A DNA stretch of 54,230 nt from Duganella sp. Leaf126 (GTDB taxonomy: Bacteria; Pseudomonadota; Gammaproteobacteria; Burkholderiales; Burkholderiaceae_D): contig NZ_LMNW01000007.1 in NCBI RefSeq assembly GCF_001423125.1, positions 1 to 54,230 of the forward strand, written 5' to 3'. Positions 7,023 to 15,595 of the stretch are shown one piece after another (the first letter of the stretch is position 1; each line of letters opens with the position of its first letter). The position numbers and the translations under genes were made by a program. The notes under the pieces are model-generated. The model saw nothing but the letters and a program-made list of their open reading frames with translations, was not told where the DNA came from and searched no databases.

Positions 7023-8198
7023 TCACGCCATTTTCTGGCGCGCCTGCCCGGCCCAGGTGGCCTTGTGCCATAGTGCTTCCAGCGGTCCCTGCGCATGCGA
7101 ACGCAGCCACCAGACACTGAACTGGCGCTGGGCCAGGGCCAGCGCAGCGCCGATCGCCAGCGCCAGGGTCGGCCCCGTGTATTGATACAGACCCGCGCCG
7201 TAACCGTAATACAGCGCCGTTCCCACCACCGACTGCATCACGTAACTGGTCAGGCTCATGCGTCCCAGCGGCGAGAAAAAGGCCAGTCCGGACCCTTTAT
7301 AAAATAACAGGCTGAAACTAGCGACCAAGACGGCCATGAATGCCAGGTTCGACCACGACGTGACAATGATCGTCAGCGGGCGCTCGATTGCCGTGCCCGT
7401 ATGCCAGGTGCCCAGATAAGTCTTGATCCAGTAAAGAGGAATGAATAAGACGATCGCCAGCCAGAATATGCGCCACCAGCGCCGCTGATTTTCCGGCGAC
7501 GTGATAAAGCACCCTGCCCTGCCGGCCAACATTCCCAACATAAATAAGGCGGGAATCTGGAACAGGCGGCCATTTTCCCAGCTCCATAAAATCACGCCGG
7601 TTTTACCGTTGGTCAGATTACCGGTCCAGACGTCGAATAGCGAACCATGTTTCATATATTCGTTCGCGCGGCCGAAATAGGCCCACGATGCCGGGTCGGC
7701 CAGCTTGGTATCAGGCGCCGCCAAGGCTTGGTACCATTCCAGCCAGGCATAGGGCTGCAGCAGCAAGAAGACGGCGATGCCCAGCACCGCCGCGCTGCGC
7801 AGGCGGGCCACTGGTATCAGGGCCAGGCCCAGCACCGCGTACAGGCTCAGAATATCGCCGTGATACACCATGGAATTGAACAGCCCAAAGCACAGCAGCA
7901 GCACCATGCGCCAGGCGTAGCGGGGGCGGAAATCCTGGCCGCGTGCGGCCCTGCCGTGGAACTGGATATAGAAGGTGACGCCGAACAGCAGCGCAAAGAT
8001 CGCGTATGACTTGCCGCCGAACAGGAAGAACATGCTGTCCCACACTGCCATATCGATTGCCGTCAGCCAGGCGGGCGCGCCGGGCGGCGTGAAATACAGG
8101 TCGAAATGCTCGATGTTATGCAACAGCATGATCGAGACGATGGCAAAGCCGCGCAGGGCGTCGAGCAGATCGAGACGGGAAGAAGACGTGGTTGTCAT
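7023..8198 (-). CDS. DUF418 family inner-membrane protein (YeiB-like)
   Basis: A 391-residue polytopic membrane protein. The N-terminus RLDLLDALRGFAIVSIMLLH and a C-terminal block with multiple helices match the DUF418/YeiB family, which is distantly related to membrane acyltransferases (heparan-alpha-glucosaminide N-acetyltransferase group). The substrate is unknown. The ATG at 8198 is preferred over a TTG two codons upstream. A perfect 12-base palindrome, GAAAACGTTTTC, lies 46 bases upstream of the start and could be a LacI-type operator. The receiver-domain gene at 8282-8689 is upstream on the same strand, with an 83-base gap. Confidence 0.9.
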   Translation of the reverse strand: MTTTSSSRLDLLDALRGFAIVSIMLLHNIEHFDLYFTPPGAPAWLTAIDMAVWDSMFFLFGGKSYAIFALLFGVTFYIQFHGRAARGQDFRPRYAWRMVLLLCFGLFNSMVYHGDILSLYAVLGLALIPVARLRSAAVLGIAVFLLLQPYAWLEWYQALAAPDTKLADPASWAYFGRANEYMKHGSLFDVWTGNLTNGKTGVILWSWENGRLFQIPALFMLGMLAGRAGCFITSPENQRRWWRIFWLAIVLFIPLYWIKTYLGTWHTGTAIERPLTIIVTSWSNLAFMAVLVASFSLLFYKGSGLAFFSPLGRMSLTSYVMQSVVGTALYYGYGAGLYQYTGPTLALAIGAALALAQRQFSVWWLRSHAQGPLEALWHKATWAGQARQKMA

Positions 8199-8243
8199 AA
8201 GCAAGCCTGTCGAAACGGAAACTCGGAAGCGGCAAGCTTATAT

Positions 8244-8255
8244 GAAAACGTTTTC
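8244..8255. promoter_or_regulatory. perfect 12-bp palindrome, candidate LacI-family operator
   Basis: GAAAACGTTTTC is a perfect palindrome with a central CG, the form used by many LacI/GalR-family repressors. It sits upstream of the DUF418 gene in the 83-base gap. No LacI-family gene is visible in the window, so the regulator is unknown. Confidence 0.5.
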
Positions 8256-8281
8256 TCGCGAAAGGAAAAATTAGCTAAAAA

Positions 8282-8689
8282 TTAAGGCGACTGGTTGCGG
8301 CCGCAGTGGTGCGCCACCGTGGCGATCATGGCGTCGAAGTCGATCGGCTTGTCGATGAAGTCGTTCACGCCGGCCGCGCGGCAGGCGGCGCGCTCGTCAT
8401 CGAGCACGTGGGCGGTCAGGGCCAGGATCGGCAGGTTAGTGTGGCCCAGCGCGCGCAGGCGGCGCGTTGCTTCGTAGCCGTCCATGACCGGCATCTGCAT
8501 GTCCATCAGCACGGCGTCGAACAGGCCAGGCGCGGTCACGCACGCGAGGGCTTCGGCGCCGTTGCCGGCGACCGTGATCGCTGCACCCTCGGCCTGCAGC
8601 AGCATGCATGCAACTTGCTGGTTGAGAAGGTTGTCCTCGACCAGCAACAAGCGCAATCCCGTCAATCTCTGTCCCGACCCGGCTTCCAT
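8282..8689 (-). CDS. stand-alone response-regulator receiver domain protein
   Basis: A 135-residue CheY-like receiver. Acidic residues are in LLVEDN, the phospho-acceptor Asp is in VLMDMQMPVMDG, the Thr switch is in LALTAH, and the Lys is in FIDKPID. There is no output domain. The VEDNLLNQQVA and MDMQMPVMDGYEATRRLR wording is typical of receivers at the C-terminus of hybrid histidine kinases. However, an in-frame stop a few codons upstream of the ATG and a GGGAG ribosome site show it is expressed alone. No cognate kinase is adjacent. The TPR-GAF kinase at 36278 also lacks a partner, but pairing them is speculation. Confidence 0.88.
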   Translation of the reverse strand: MEAGSGQRLTGLRLLLVEDNLLNQQVACMLLQAEGAAITVAGNGAEALACVTAPGLFDAVLMDMQMPVMDGYEATRRLRALGHTNLPILALTAHVLDDERAACRAAGVNDFIDKPIDFDAMIATVAHHCGRNQSP

Positions 8690-8926
8690 GGCGAGCGCTC
8701 CCGGCTACGTGTAATGAAGTGATGTTACGAGGAATCATAACATGCGCAACAAGCCCAACAATCAGTTGCCGAGTGGAAAATTCCTGTGTATATTGGTGAC
8801 AATTGGCAAGCTCCACATCAAGCCATCCCGACCGCCCAAGCCGCGCGATCACACTCCCTCTCCGGCCCGATTCCCCGCCAACGTTCCCCAGAAACGCGAG
8901 ACTGACCTCTCGACATCGGAATTATC
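8690..8926. other. intergenic region between divergent receiver and chemoreceptor genes
   Basis: This 237-base gap separates two divergent genes and must hold both promoters. A TATATT hexamer occurs near 8790, but I cannot identify a convincing promoter pair or a flagellar-type (sigma28) promoter. No small gene with a ribosome site is evident. Confidence 0.4.
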
Positions 8927-10576
8927 ATGAATACCAGGAATTTGAAAGTCAGCACCCGCCTCGGCATCGGCTTCGGCGTGATCTTGGTGATGCTGGTCGC
9001 CGCCATCGCGCTGGGCATCTTTTACATGTCCGTGATGAACGCCGGCACCAACGCCATCGTCACCGACAACTATCCGAAGGTGCTGCAGGCACAAACCCTG
9101 ATGAACCTGAACAACAAGATCGCCCGCTCGCTGCGCAACGGCTTGCTGCGCCGTGACGAGGCGCAGTCGGCCAAGGAATTTGCCACGGTCGAGGAAAACC
9201 GCCGGCAGGTGGTGGTCGAAGCGAAAAAGCTCGACGAGATGGTGTCGTCGGCCAAGGGCCAGGCGCTGTTCGATGCGGTGTCTGCCGCCTACACGCCGTA
9301 TGCCAGGTCGATCGACGAAGTGATCCGCTTGCGCCGCAACGGCAACACCGATGCGGCGGTGGACTTCATGCTGACCAACACCCGCGACCTGCAGCTGGCG
9401 TACATGAAGCGCCTCGACGAACTGATTGCGCACCAGAGCACGGCCATGGAACGCGCGCGCGCCACGGCCGAAGAAACCTACCAGAATTCGCGCCGCTTCA
9501 TGCTGATGCTGGGCCTGCTTGCAGTGGCCAGCGGCGCGGCCGGCGCCTGGCTGATTTCGCGCCAGGTGCTGGGCCAGCTCGGCGGCGAGCCAAACTACGT
9601 CGCCGGGGTTGCCGGCCGCATCGCCGGCGGCGACCTGGCCGTGCCGATCATGCTGCGGGCGAACGACCAGCAAAGCCTGCTGTTTGCGATCCAGTCCATG
9701 CGCGACAGCCTGGCCGACATCGTGCGCCAGGTACGCGGCGGCGCCGATTCCATCGTGACGGCCGCCACCGAGATTGCCAGCGGCAACCAGGACCTGTCGT
9801 CGCGCACCGAGCAGCAGGCCGGGTCGCTCGAGGAAACCGCGTCGTCGATGGAAGAGCTGACGGCCGCCGTCCGGCAGAACAGCGAGAATGCACGCCAGGC
9901 CAATACGATGGCGCAGTCCGCTTCGGAGATCGCACAGCAAGGCGGCGCCGTGGTCGCCGACGTGGTCACCACGATGGCCGGCATCAACGAGTCGGCCAAG
10001 AAGATCGTCGATATCATCAGCGTGATCGACGGTATCGCGTTCCAGACCAACATCCTCGCGCTCAACGCGGCGGTGGAAGCGGCGCGCGCCGGCGAACAGG
10101 GGCGCGGCTTCGCGGTGGTCGCCACCGAGGTGCGCACGCTAGCGCACCGCTCGGCCACGGCTGCGAAGGAAATCAAGGCGCTGATCGACGATTCGGTGAG
10201 CAAGGTCGGGATGGGCACGCAACTGGTGGGCGAAGCCGGCGCCACCATGGAGCGCGTGGTCTCGGCGGTCAGGTCGGTCACCGACATCATGGGCGAGATC
10301 AGCATGGCCAGCCAGGAGCAGGAAACGGGCATCGCCCAGATCAACCACGCCATCGCCGAGATGGACACCGTGACCCAGCAGAACGCAGCGCTGGTGGAGC
10401 AGGCCGCAGCGGCTGCCGAGGCGCAGCAGGACCAGGCGCAGCAGCTCTCGCAGCTGGTGGGCGTGTTCACGCTGGCCGATCACGCCGGCGCCAGGCCGGC
10501 CGCCACGTCGAGCCCGGCAGCAGCAGGCCGGCGGCCGGCGCAGCCCCTGATGCCGGCGCAGCTGGGCCTGGCCTGA
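8927..10576 (+). CDS. methyl-accepting chemotaxis protein (4HB_MCP type)
   Basis: A 549-residue transmembrane chemoreceptor. A first membrane helix lies at about residues 10-32. A periplasmic four-helix-bundle sensor (about 33-188) is followed by a second helix (about 190-210), then a HAMP domain with LGGEP and IAGGDL elements. The long cytoplasmic coiled-coil has the conserved hairpin tip from about residue 374 ([20 protein letters not shown]), which contacts CheA/CheW. There is no C-terminal NWETF-type pentapeptide for CheR tethering. The ligand is unknown. A closely similar receptor at 11481-13106 on the other strand suggests a local duplication. It ends immediately before the convergent stop codon at 10577. 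Confidence 0.96.
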   Translation: MNTRNLKVSTRLGIGFGVILVMLVAAIALGIFYMSVMNAGTNAIVTDNYPKVLQAQTLMNLNNKIARSLRNGLLRRDEAQSAKEFATVEENRRQVVVEAKKLDEMVSSAKGQALFDAVSAAYTPYARSIDEVIRLRRNGNTDAAVDFMLTNTRDLQLAYMKRLDELIAHQSTAMERARATAEETYQNSRRFMLMLGLLAVASGAAGAWLISRQVLGQLGGEPNYVAGVAGRIAGGDLAVPIMLRANDQQSLLFAIQSMRDSLADIVRQVRGGADSIVTAATEIASGNQDLSSRTEQQAGSLEETASSMEELTAAVRQNSENARQANTMAQSASEIAQQGGAVVADVVTTMAGINESAKKIVDIISVIDGIAFQTNILALNAAVEAARAGEQGRGFAVVATEVRTLAHRSATAAKEIKALIDDSVSKVGMGTQLVGEAGATMERVVSAVRSVTDIMGEISMASQEQETGIAQINHAIAEMDTVTQQNAALVEQAAAAAEAQQDQAQQLSQLVGVFTLADHAGARPAATSSPAAAGRRPAQPLMPAQLGLA

Positions 10577-11374
10577 TCAGAACCGCAGCGACAGGCCGGC
10601 AGTCCAGCTCCAGTCCGGCGCGTTGCGGTTGATACCGCGCGACAGTGCAGTATCGAGCTGCACCGACTTGCTCAGCAGCCAGCTGGCGCCGAGGTCGAAG
10701 GTGCTGGTCGAGCCGCCGTCGCGCGCATGCGCAATTTGTTGCGCGGCATATTCGACGAAAGTACTGAAACTGCTGGTCCAGTCCTTTTGCAGCACCATGC
10801 CGAACAGGGCGCTGGTAAACCGTTTGCCATCGTCGCGGTGGCGCCAGGCCAGGCCCTGCACCAGCCCCAGTTCCAGGTCGTCGGCCAGCTGCCACTCCTC
10901 GCCCAGGCGCAGCGAGCCGCCCTTGCCTGCCGCCCGCACCGCCTTCGAACCCGTATCGAGATCCCATTGCCCTACCAGGCCCAGCGCCGGCTGCGCGCCG
11001 TCGCCATCGCGCAGATGCCATTTCGCGCCCAGCGACAGGTCGGCGTAGCCGCTGGTCACCGTGCGCTCGCCGGTTGCCAGGTCGCGGTCGATGGCGCGCT
11101 GGCGGGTATCGGTTTCCAGCCGCAATTCCCAGTCGTCGCTCACGCCAGCCCTGAGCAGCATGGGCAGGGTATCGGTGCGGTGCCTGACGCCGTCGGCGGT
11201 GTCGCGTTCACGCTGGAAACCGGTTTCGATCTGGAACCGGCCCTTGCCCACCACGTCCGGCGAATCGACGAAGTCCGGGCGGTCGGTGGCGATCGCATCA
11301 TCGTCATCGGGTGCGGCGCAGGCCGTGACCGGCAAAAGCAAGCACAACAGCACTACATGTATTTTGATAGCCAT
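10577..11374 (-). CDS. putative outer-membrane transporter-like protein (MetA-pathway phenol degradation family)
   Basis: A 265-residue exported protein. The N-terminus MAIKIHVVLLCLLLPVTACA is a signal sequence; VTAC also fits a lipobox, so a lipoprotein form is possible. The mature part (ATDRPDFVDSPDVVGKG, then repeated amphipathic strands, ending in Phe) resembles the beta-barrel family labelled MetA-pathway of phenol degradation. That family name comes from one member and does not prove phenol metabolism. The start at 11374 is chosen for the signal peptide and an upstream GGAGCG. The reading frame is open much further upstream without support. It lies between two chemoreceptors, with its stop abutting the first one. 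Confidence 0.78.
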   Translation of the reverse strand: MAIKIHVVLLCLLLPVTACAAPDDDDAIATDRPDFVDSPDVVGKGRFQIETGFQRERDTADGVRHRTDTLPMLLRAGVSDDWELRLETDTRQRAIDRDLATGERTVTSGYADLSLGAKWHLRDGDGAQPALGLVGQWDLDTGSKAVRAAGKGGSLRLGEEWQLADDLELGLVQGLAWRHRDDGKRFTSALFGMVLQKDWTSSFSTFVEYAAQQIAHARDGGSTSTFDLGASWLLSKSVQLDTALSRGINRNAPDWSWTAGLSLRF

Positions 11375-11480
11375 AAGCGCTCCGCGCATACCAGGGGGGC
11401 ATACCGTAACACATGGCGGTTGATTTCCCGTTGGAAAATATCCACAGCACTGCTTACGTGGCGGACGCATCCCTTTCAAG

Positions 11481-13106
11481 TCAGTGCACCGCCAGGCGGG
11501 CGACCCTGCGGGACGGCGCGGACACGCTGGCGGGCGCCTGGACCGCCGGCAAGCCATCGACCCGGAACACGCTGACGATGCGTTCCAGGTTGGCTGCCTG
11601 CAGCTGCAGCGCCTCGGCTGCTGCTGCCGCTTCTTCGACCAGGGCCGCATTCTGCTGGGTCACGGTATCCATTTCCGTCACTGCCTGGTTGATCTGCTCG
11701 ATGCCGGCGCCCTGCTCGGCGCCGGCGCTGGAGATTTCCACCATGATGTCGTTGACGCGCTGGACGCTGTCCACCACGTCGACCATGGTCTGGCCGGCCT
11801 GCTCGACCAGCTTGCTGCCGGTTTCCACTTTTTCGACCGAGTTGCCGATCAGCGCCTTGATCTCGCGCGCGGCCGAGGCCGAGCGCTGCGCCAGGTTGCG
11901 CACTTCGGTGGCCACCACCGCGAAGCCCCTGCCCTGCTCGCCGGCGCGGGCGGCTTCCACTGCCGCATTCAGGGCCAGGATATTGGTCTGGAACGCGATG
12001 CCGTCGATGACGCCGATGATGTCGACGATCTTGCGCGACGATGCGTTGATGGCACCCATGGTGTCCACCACTTGCGCCACCACCGAGCCGCCCTGGCGCG
12101 CCACGCTGGCGGCGGTATCGGCCAGCACATTGGCCTGGCGCGCGTTGTCGGTATTCTGGCGCACGGCGCTGGTCAGCTCCTCCATCGACGATGCCGTCTC
12201 TTCGAGCGCGCTGGCCTGCTGCTCGGTGCGCGACGACAGGTCCTGGTTGCCGGCGGCGATCTGGGTCGAGGCGGCAGCGATGGTCTGGGTGCCGGTGCGC
12301 ACCTCGGTGACGATGGCCGACAGCGCATCGCGCATCATCTTCATCGCGTGCAGCATGCTGTGCTGGTCGCCGTCGCGGGTGGTCACCGCCACCGTCAGGT
12401 CGCCCGCCGCGATGCGCCCGGCGATGTCGGCTGCGTAATCGGGTTCGCCGCCGAGCTGGCGCAGCAGGTTGCGGGCGATCAGGACCGACGCCACGGCGCC
12501 GACCGCAATCGCCAGCGCGCTCAACGCCAGCATCAGGGTCCGGGCGCGCGCGTACGCGGCGGCAGCGGCGTCGGCGTCGGCCTGGTTGCTGGCGCGCTGC
12601 AGGGCGGCGTACTCCTCCATCGCATCCTGCCATTTCTGCGTGGCCGGACCGGCCTGCTGCATCAGCAGCGTGGTGGCGGCAGCGTCCTGGTGGGCGCGGG
12701 CCAGCTCGAACACTTTATTGTTGTGGTTGCGCGCCTCGGCCTGCAGTGCGCCGATGCGTTCGCGGATGGCGATGCCGGCAGCGGTGGCCGGCAGCGCGGC
12801 CAGGCGCTCGCGCGCCTTGTCATAGGCGTCGCGCGCACCGACCACCTTGGTCATTTCCCGTTCGATGGCAGCGTCGTTGTCAAGCAGCACGACCGAGCGC
12901 GACACGCGCGCGACGATGTGCACGGCATTCGACATCACGCCGACCAGCTCGGTCTTGACGGCGTTTTCGTTGACCACCCGGTCGAGCTTGGCATGGATCG
13001 TGCTCATGTTGTACACGCCCAGTGCCGCGATCGATAACAGCAATACCAGCACCAGGCCAAAACCCAGTCCCAGCTTGGTGCCGACTTTCAGATGTTTGTT
13101 CGCCAT
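11481..13106 (-). CDS. methyl-accepting chemotaxis protein (4HB_MCP type)
   Basis: A 541-residue chemoreceptor with the same plan as the one at 8927. A membrane helix near residues 10-32 is followed by a four-helix periplasmic sensor domain, a second membrane helix near 190-210, HAMP ([20 protein letters not shown]) and a signalling coiled coil with the conserved [20 protein letters not shown] tip. The ribosome site GGGAGG is excellent. The cytoplasmic half is very close to that of the neighbouring receptor, whereas the sensor half differs. This pattern fits duplication followed by divergence of ligand specificity. No C-terminal pentapeptide is present. Confidence 0.96.
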   Translation of the reverse strand: MANKHLKVGTKLGLGFGLVLVLLLSIAALGVYNMSTIHAKLDRVVNENAVKTELVGVMSNAVHIVARVSRSVVLLDNDAAIEREMTKVVGARDAYDKARERLAALPATAAGIAIRERIGALQAEARNHNNKVFELARAHQDAAATTLLMQQAGPATQKWQDAMEEYAALQRASNQADADAAAAAYARARTLMLALSALAIAVGAVASVLIARNLLRQLGGEPDYAADIAGRIAAGDLTVAVTTRDGDQHSMLHAMKMMRDALSAIVTEVRTGTQTIAAASTQIAAGNQDLSSRTEQQASALEETASSMEELTSAVRQNTDNARQANVLADTAASVARQGGSVVAQVVDTMGAINASSRKIVDIIGVIDGIAFQTNILALNAAVEAARAGEQGRGFAVVATEVRNLAQRSASAAREIKALIGNSVEKVETGSKLVEQAGQTMVDVVDSVQRVNDIMVEISSAGAEQGAGIEQINQAVTEMDTVTQQNAALVEEAAAAAEALQLQAANLERIVSVFRVDGLPAVQAPASVSAPSRRVARLAVH

Positions 13107-13267
13107 GCTATGCCTCCCGGTGGAATGCTCGTCAAGGTAGTAAAACGAAAGTTGCGATATGGAAATGAATATCGATTCTAACCTACCTGCTGTCGGGATT
13201 GCCTATAAAATGGTTGCCCCGCCAGTAGTTTGCGGGCTTTAATTATTTGCAGTGAAAGAAGAAAAAT

Positions 13268-14680
13268 ATGGCGATCAACGTACTACTGAACCTGGCGGCG
13301 GCGGCCGTGCTGCTGGGCGTGCTGTACCTGCTTCAGCGTCGCAACGCGTCCTTTTCGGTGCGCGTCTTCACCGGCATGGGGCTGGGCGTGGCGCTCGGCG
13401 CAGCGCTGCAGGCGATCTACGGCGTCAGCGCACCGGCGCTGGCGACCACCAACGAATACCTCGACATCGTCGGTTCCGGCTATATCAAGCTGCTGCAGAT
13501 GATCATCATGCCGCTGATCATGGTGTCGATCGTCTCGGCCATCCTCAAGCTCAAGGGGCTCGACTCGCTCGGCAAGATCAGCGCGCTGACCATCGGCACG
13601 CTGATGCTGACCACCCTGATCGCAGCAAGCATCGGCATCCTGATGGCCAAGGCCTTCAGCCTGACCGCCGTCGGCCTGACCGCGTCGGCTGCCGATGTGG
13701 CGCGCGGCGTTTACCTGGAAGGCAAGGTCGGCACGGCGCAGGGGATTTCGCTGCCCAACATGCTGCTGTCCTTCCTGCCCGCCAACCCGTTCCTCGACCT
13801 GACGGGCGCCCGCAAGACGTCCACCATCGCGGTGGTGATCTTTGCCGTGTTCATCGGCGTCGCTGCCAGCGGCATCCACGAGAAGAAACCCGAACTGTTC
13901 GATTCGTTCGAGCACTTCGTCAAGGTCGCCCACGCGATCGTGATGCGCATCGTCACGCTGGTGCTGCGCCTGACGCCGTACGGCGTGTTCGCGCTGATGG
14001 CCGGCATGGTGTCCACCTCGAGCCCGGCCGACATCCTGCACCTGATCGACTTCGTGCTGGCCTCGTACAGCGCGCTGCTGCTGATGTTCATGGTGCACCT
14101 GCTGATCGTCACCGGCGCCGGCCTCAATCCGCTGCGCTTCGTCAAGAAGGTGTTGCCGGTGCTGACCTTCGCCTTCACCTCGCGCAGCAGCGCGGGCGCG
14201 ATTCCGATGAGCGTGCAAACCCAGACCCAGCGCCTGGGCACGTCCGAAGGGATCGCTAACTTCGCCGCCTCGATCGGCGCCACCATCGGCCAGAACGGCT
14301 GCGCCGGCATCTATCCGGCCATGCTGGCGATCATGATCGCGCCGACGGTCGGCATCGATCCGTTCACCTTCAACTTCATCGCGCCGCTGCTGGCCATTAT
14401 CACCATTGGCTCGGTGGGCGTGGCAGGGGTCGGCGGCGGCGCCACGTTCGCGGCGCTGATCGTGCTGTCATCGATGAATCTGCCGGTGGCGCTGGCCGGC
14501 CTGCTGATCTCGATCGAACCGCTGATCGACATGGGCCGCACCGCGCTCAATGTCAGCGGCTCGATCACGGCCGGCGCCCTCACCAGCCGCGTGATGGGCG
14601 AGACCGACATGGCGGTGTTCAACAGCGACGCCGAGCTGTCGATCGATGGTGACGACACCACGACAGGCAGGCGCGCCTGA
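13268..14680 (+). CDS. tcyP: L-cystine/dicarboxylate:cation symporter, TcyP-like
   Basis: A 470-residue polytopic transporter of the DAACS (glutamate/dicarboxylate:Na+/H+ symporter) family. The N-terminal half (NEYLDIVGSGYIKLLQMIIMPL when read in two parts, then LGKISALTIGTLMLTTLIAA) closely follows E. coli TcyP (YdjN), the cystine importer. The serine-rich hairpin appears as TSRSSAGAIPMS, and the NGCAGIYPAMLA segment follows. It lies in the inner membrane and imports cystine or a related substrate with Na+ or H+. The ribosome site AAAGAAGAAAA precedes the ATG, and a TATAAA hexamer lies near 13204. It stands alone as a transcription unit. Confidence 0.9.
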   Translation: MAINVLLNLAAAAVLLGVLYLLQRRNASFSVRVFTGMGLGVALGAALQAIYGVSAPALATTNEYLDIVGSGYIKLLQMIIMPLIMVSIVSAILKLKGLDSLGKISALTIGTLMLTTLIAASIGILMAKAFSLTAVGLTASAADVARGVYLEGKVGTAQGISLPNMLLSFLPANPFLDLTGARKTSTIAVVIFAVFIGVAASGIHEKKPELFDSFEHFVKVAHAIVMRIVTLVLRLTPYGVFALMAGMVSTSSPADILHLIDFVLASYSALLLMFMVHLLIVTGAGLNPLRFVKKVLPVLTFAFTSRSSAGAIPMSVQTQTQRLGTSEGIANFAASIGATIGQNGCAGIYPAMLAIMIAPTVGIDPFTFNFIAPLLAIITIGSVGVAGVGGGATFAALIVLSSMNLPVALAGLLISIEPLIDMGRTALNVSGSITAGALTSRVMGETDMAVFNSDAELSIDGDDTTTGRRA

Positions 14681-14752
14681 GTAAAAAACAGGGAACGCGC
14701 CCACGCGGCGCCGGTCTAAATTTTTCCATTGCTTTTTTTGAAAGGAAAAATC

Positions 14753-15355
14753 ATGACCTCCCTGTCTGCTTTCTCCAGGATCGTGTGCGGCGCGGCGCTC
14801 GGCGCCGCCTTGCTGGCCGCCTGCGACCGCCGGCCGGCCGACCAGCCGGCCAGCCCCACGGCCACCCCCGAATCGGCCACCCCCACCCCGTCCGGCAGCC
14901 CCACGCCAGACAGCACCGCCACGCCCGGCAGCGGCAGCAGTAGTACCGGCAGCACCACTGGCGGCGGCACCAGCGGCAGCGGCACCAGCGGCGCCGATAC
15001 CAGCGGCTCCGGCAACGCCGGCGCCGGCTCGGGCAGCTCCGGCACCGGCAGCGGCGCCGCCGGAGGAAGCGCCACTGGGAGCAGCGCAGGCAGCAGCGGT
15101 ATGGGAACCGGCACCGGTTCGGGCAGCAGCAGCGGCGCTGGCTCGGGCAGCAGCGGCAGCAGTGGCGGCGGCACTGGCTCCGGCAGCAGTGGTACGGGAT
15201 CGGGCGCCGGCGGCACTGGCGCGGGTAACAGCGGCACTACGGGATCGGGCGGCAGCGGCAGTAGCGGGTCGGGCAGCGGCACGGGCAGCACTGGTACGGG
15301 ATCTGGCACCGGCGGGACCGCGGGCTCGGGCACGCCGCCCCGGTCCGGCCAATAG
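14753..15355 (+). CDS. Gly/Ser/Thr-rich low-complexity lipoprotein
   Basis: A 200-residue secreted protein with a lipoprotein signal peptide (MTSLSAFSRIVCGAALGAAL then LAAC). A Pro/Thr-rich stretch follows, and then about 140 residues almost entirely Gly, Ser, Thr and Ala. The start at 14753 is supported by AAAGGA nine bases upstream. The low-complexity part has no recognisable fold and could be a flexible surface tether or spacer. The proline-rich and alanine-rich frames on the opposite strand are consequences of the repetitive GC-rich sequence. Homology is hard to judge, but signal, lipobox and ribosome site make it a believable gene. Confidence 0.75.
   Translation: MTSLSAFSRIVCGAALGAALLAACDRRPADQPASPTATPESATPTPSGSPTPDSTATPGSGSSSTGSTTGGGTSGSGTSGADTSGSGNAGAGSGSSGTGSGAAGGSATGSSAGSSGMGTGTGSGSSSGAGSGSSGSSGGGTGSGSSGTGSGAGGTGAGNSGTTGSGGSGSSGSGSGTGSTGTGSGTGGTAGSGTPPRSGQ
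14930..15352. repeat. degenerate GGC-AGC/ACC-rich repeat tract
   Basis: The DNA encoding the Gly/Ser/Thr tract is built from imperfectly repeated GGCAGC, GGCACC and ACGGGATCGGGC-like units. It is prone to slippage, and its length may vary between strains. Confidence 0.7.
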
Positions 15356-15433
15356 CGCGGGCATGGCAGGCGCTGGCAGTCTCCCCTCCCCGCCCGGCAT
15401 TTCGGCCAGTGCACGCAAGGCCCGCCAACGGGC

Positions 15434-15463
15434 AAAAAAAGAGCCCTGCAGCGATCAGGGCTC
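15434..15463 (-). terminator. rho-independent terminator downstream of fadL-like gene
   Basis: An 8-bp perfect stem (GAGCCCTG with CAGGGCTC) has a 7-base A run on its left, which becomes the T tract on the minus strand. It lies about 130 bases after the FadL stop codon. The rest of the 240-base gap 15356-15595 shows no gene. Confidence 0.8.
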
Positions 15464-15595
15464 AAGGCTCATAGCGTCGAGCGATGCGACGAAAGGACAG
15501 CGGCCTGGTCGATCAGCCCGCCAGCGTCGCCCGCGCGAGGCGGGGATGCCGGCAACAGACCCGCAGGACGCTGGTGTACCTCAGCCGCGCACGGC

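Noticed and set aside
8927..13106. Sigma28 (FliA) promoters for the chemoreceptors
   Set aside because: No TAAA-N15-GCCGATAA-like sequence was found upstream of either gene.
14930..15352. Possible CRISPR-like or satellite array
   Set aside because: Units are short, imperfect and in codon phase, without spacers; it is coding low complexity.
14468..15465. Ala- and Pro-rich minus-strand frames over the lipoprotein gene
   Set aside because: They are low-complexity translations of the Gly/Ser/Thr repeat DNA, with no signal or ribosome site.
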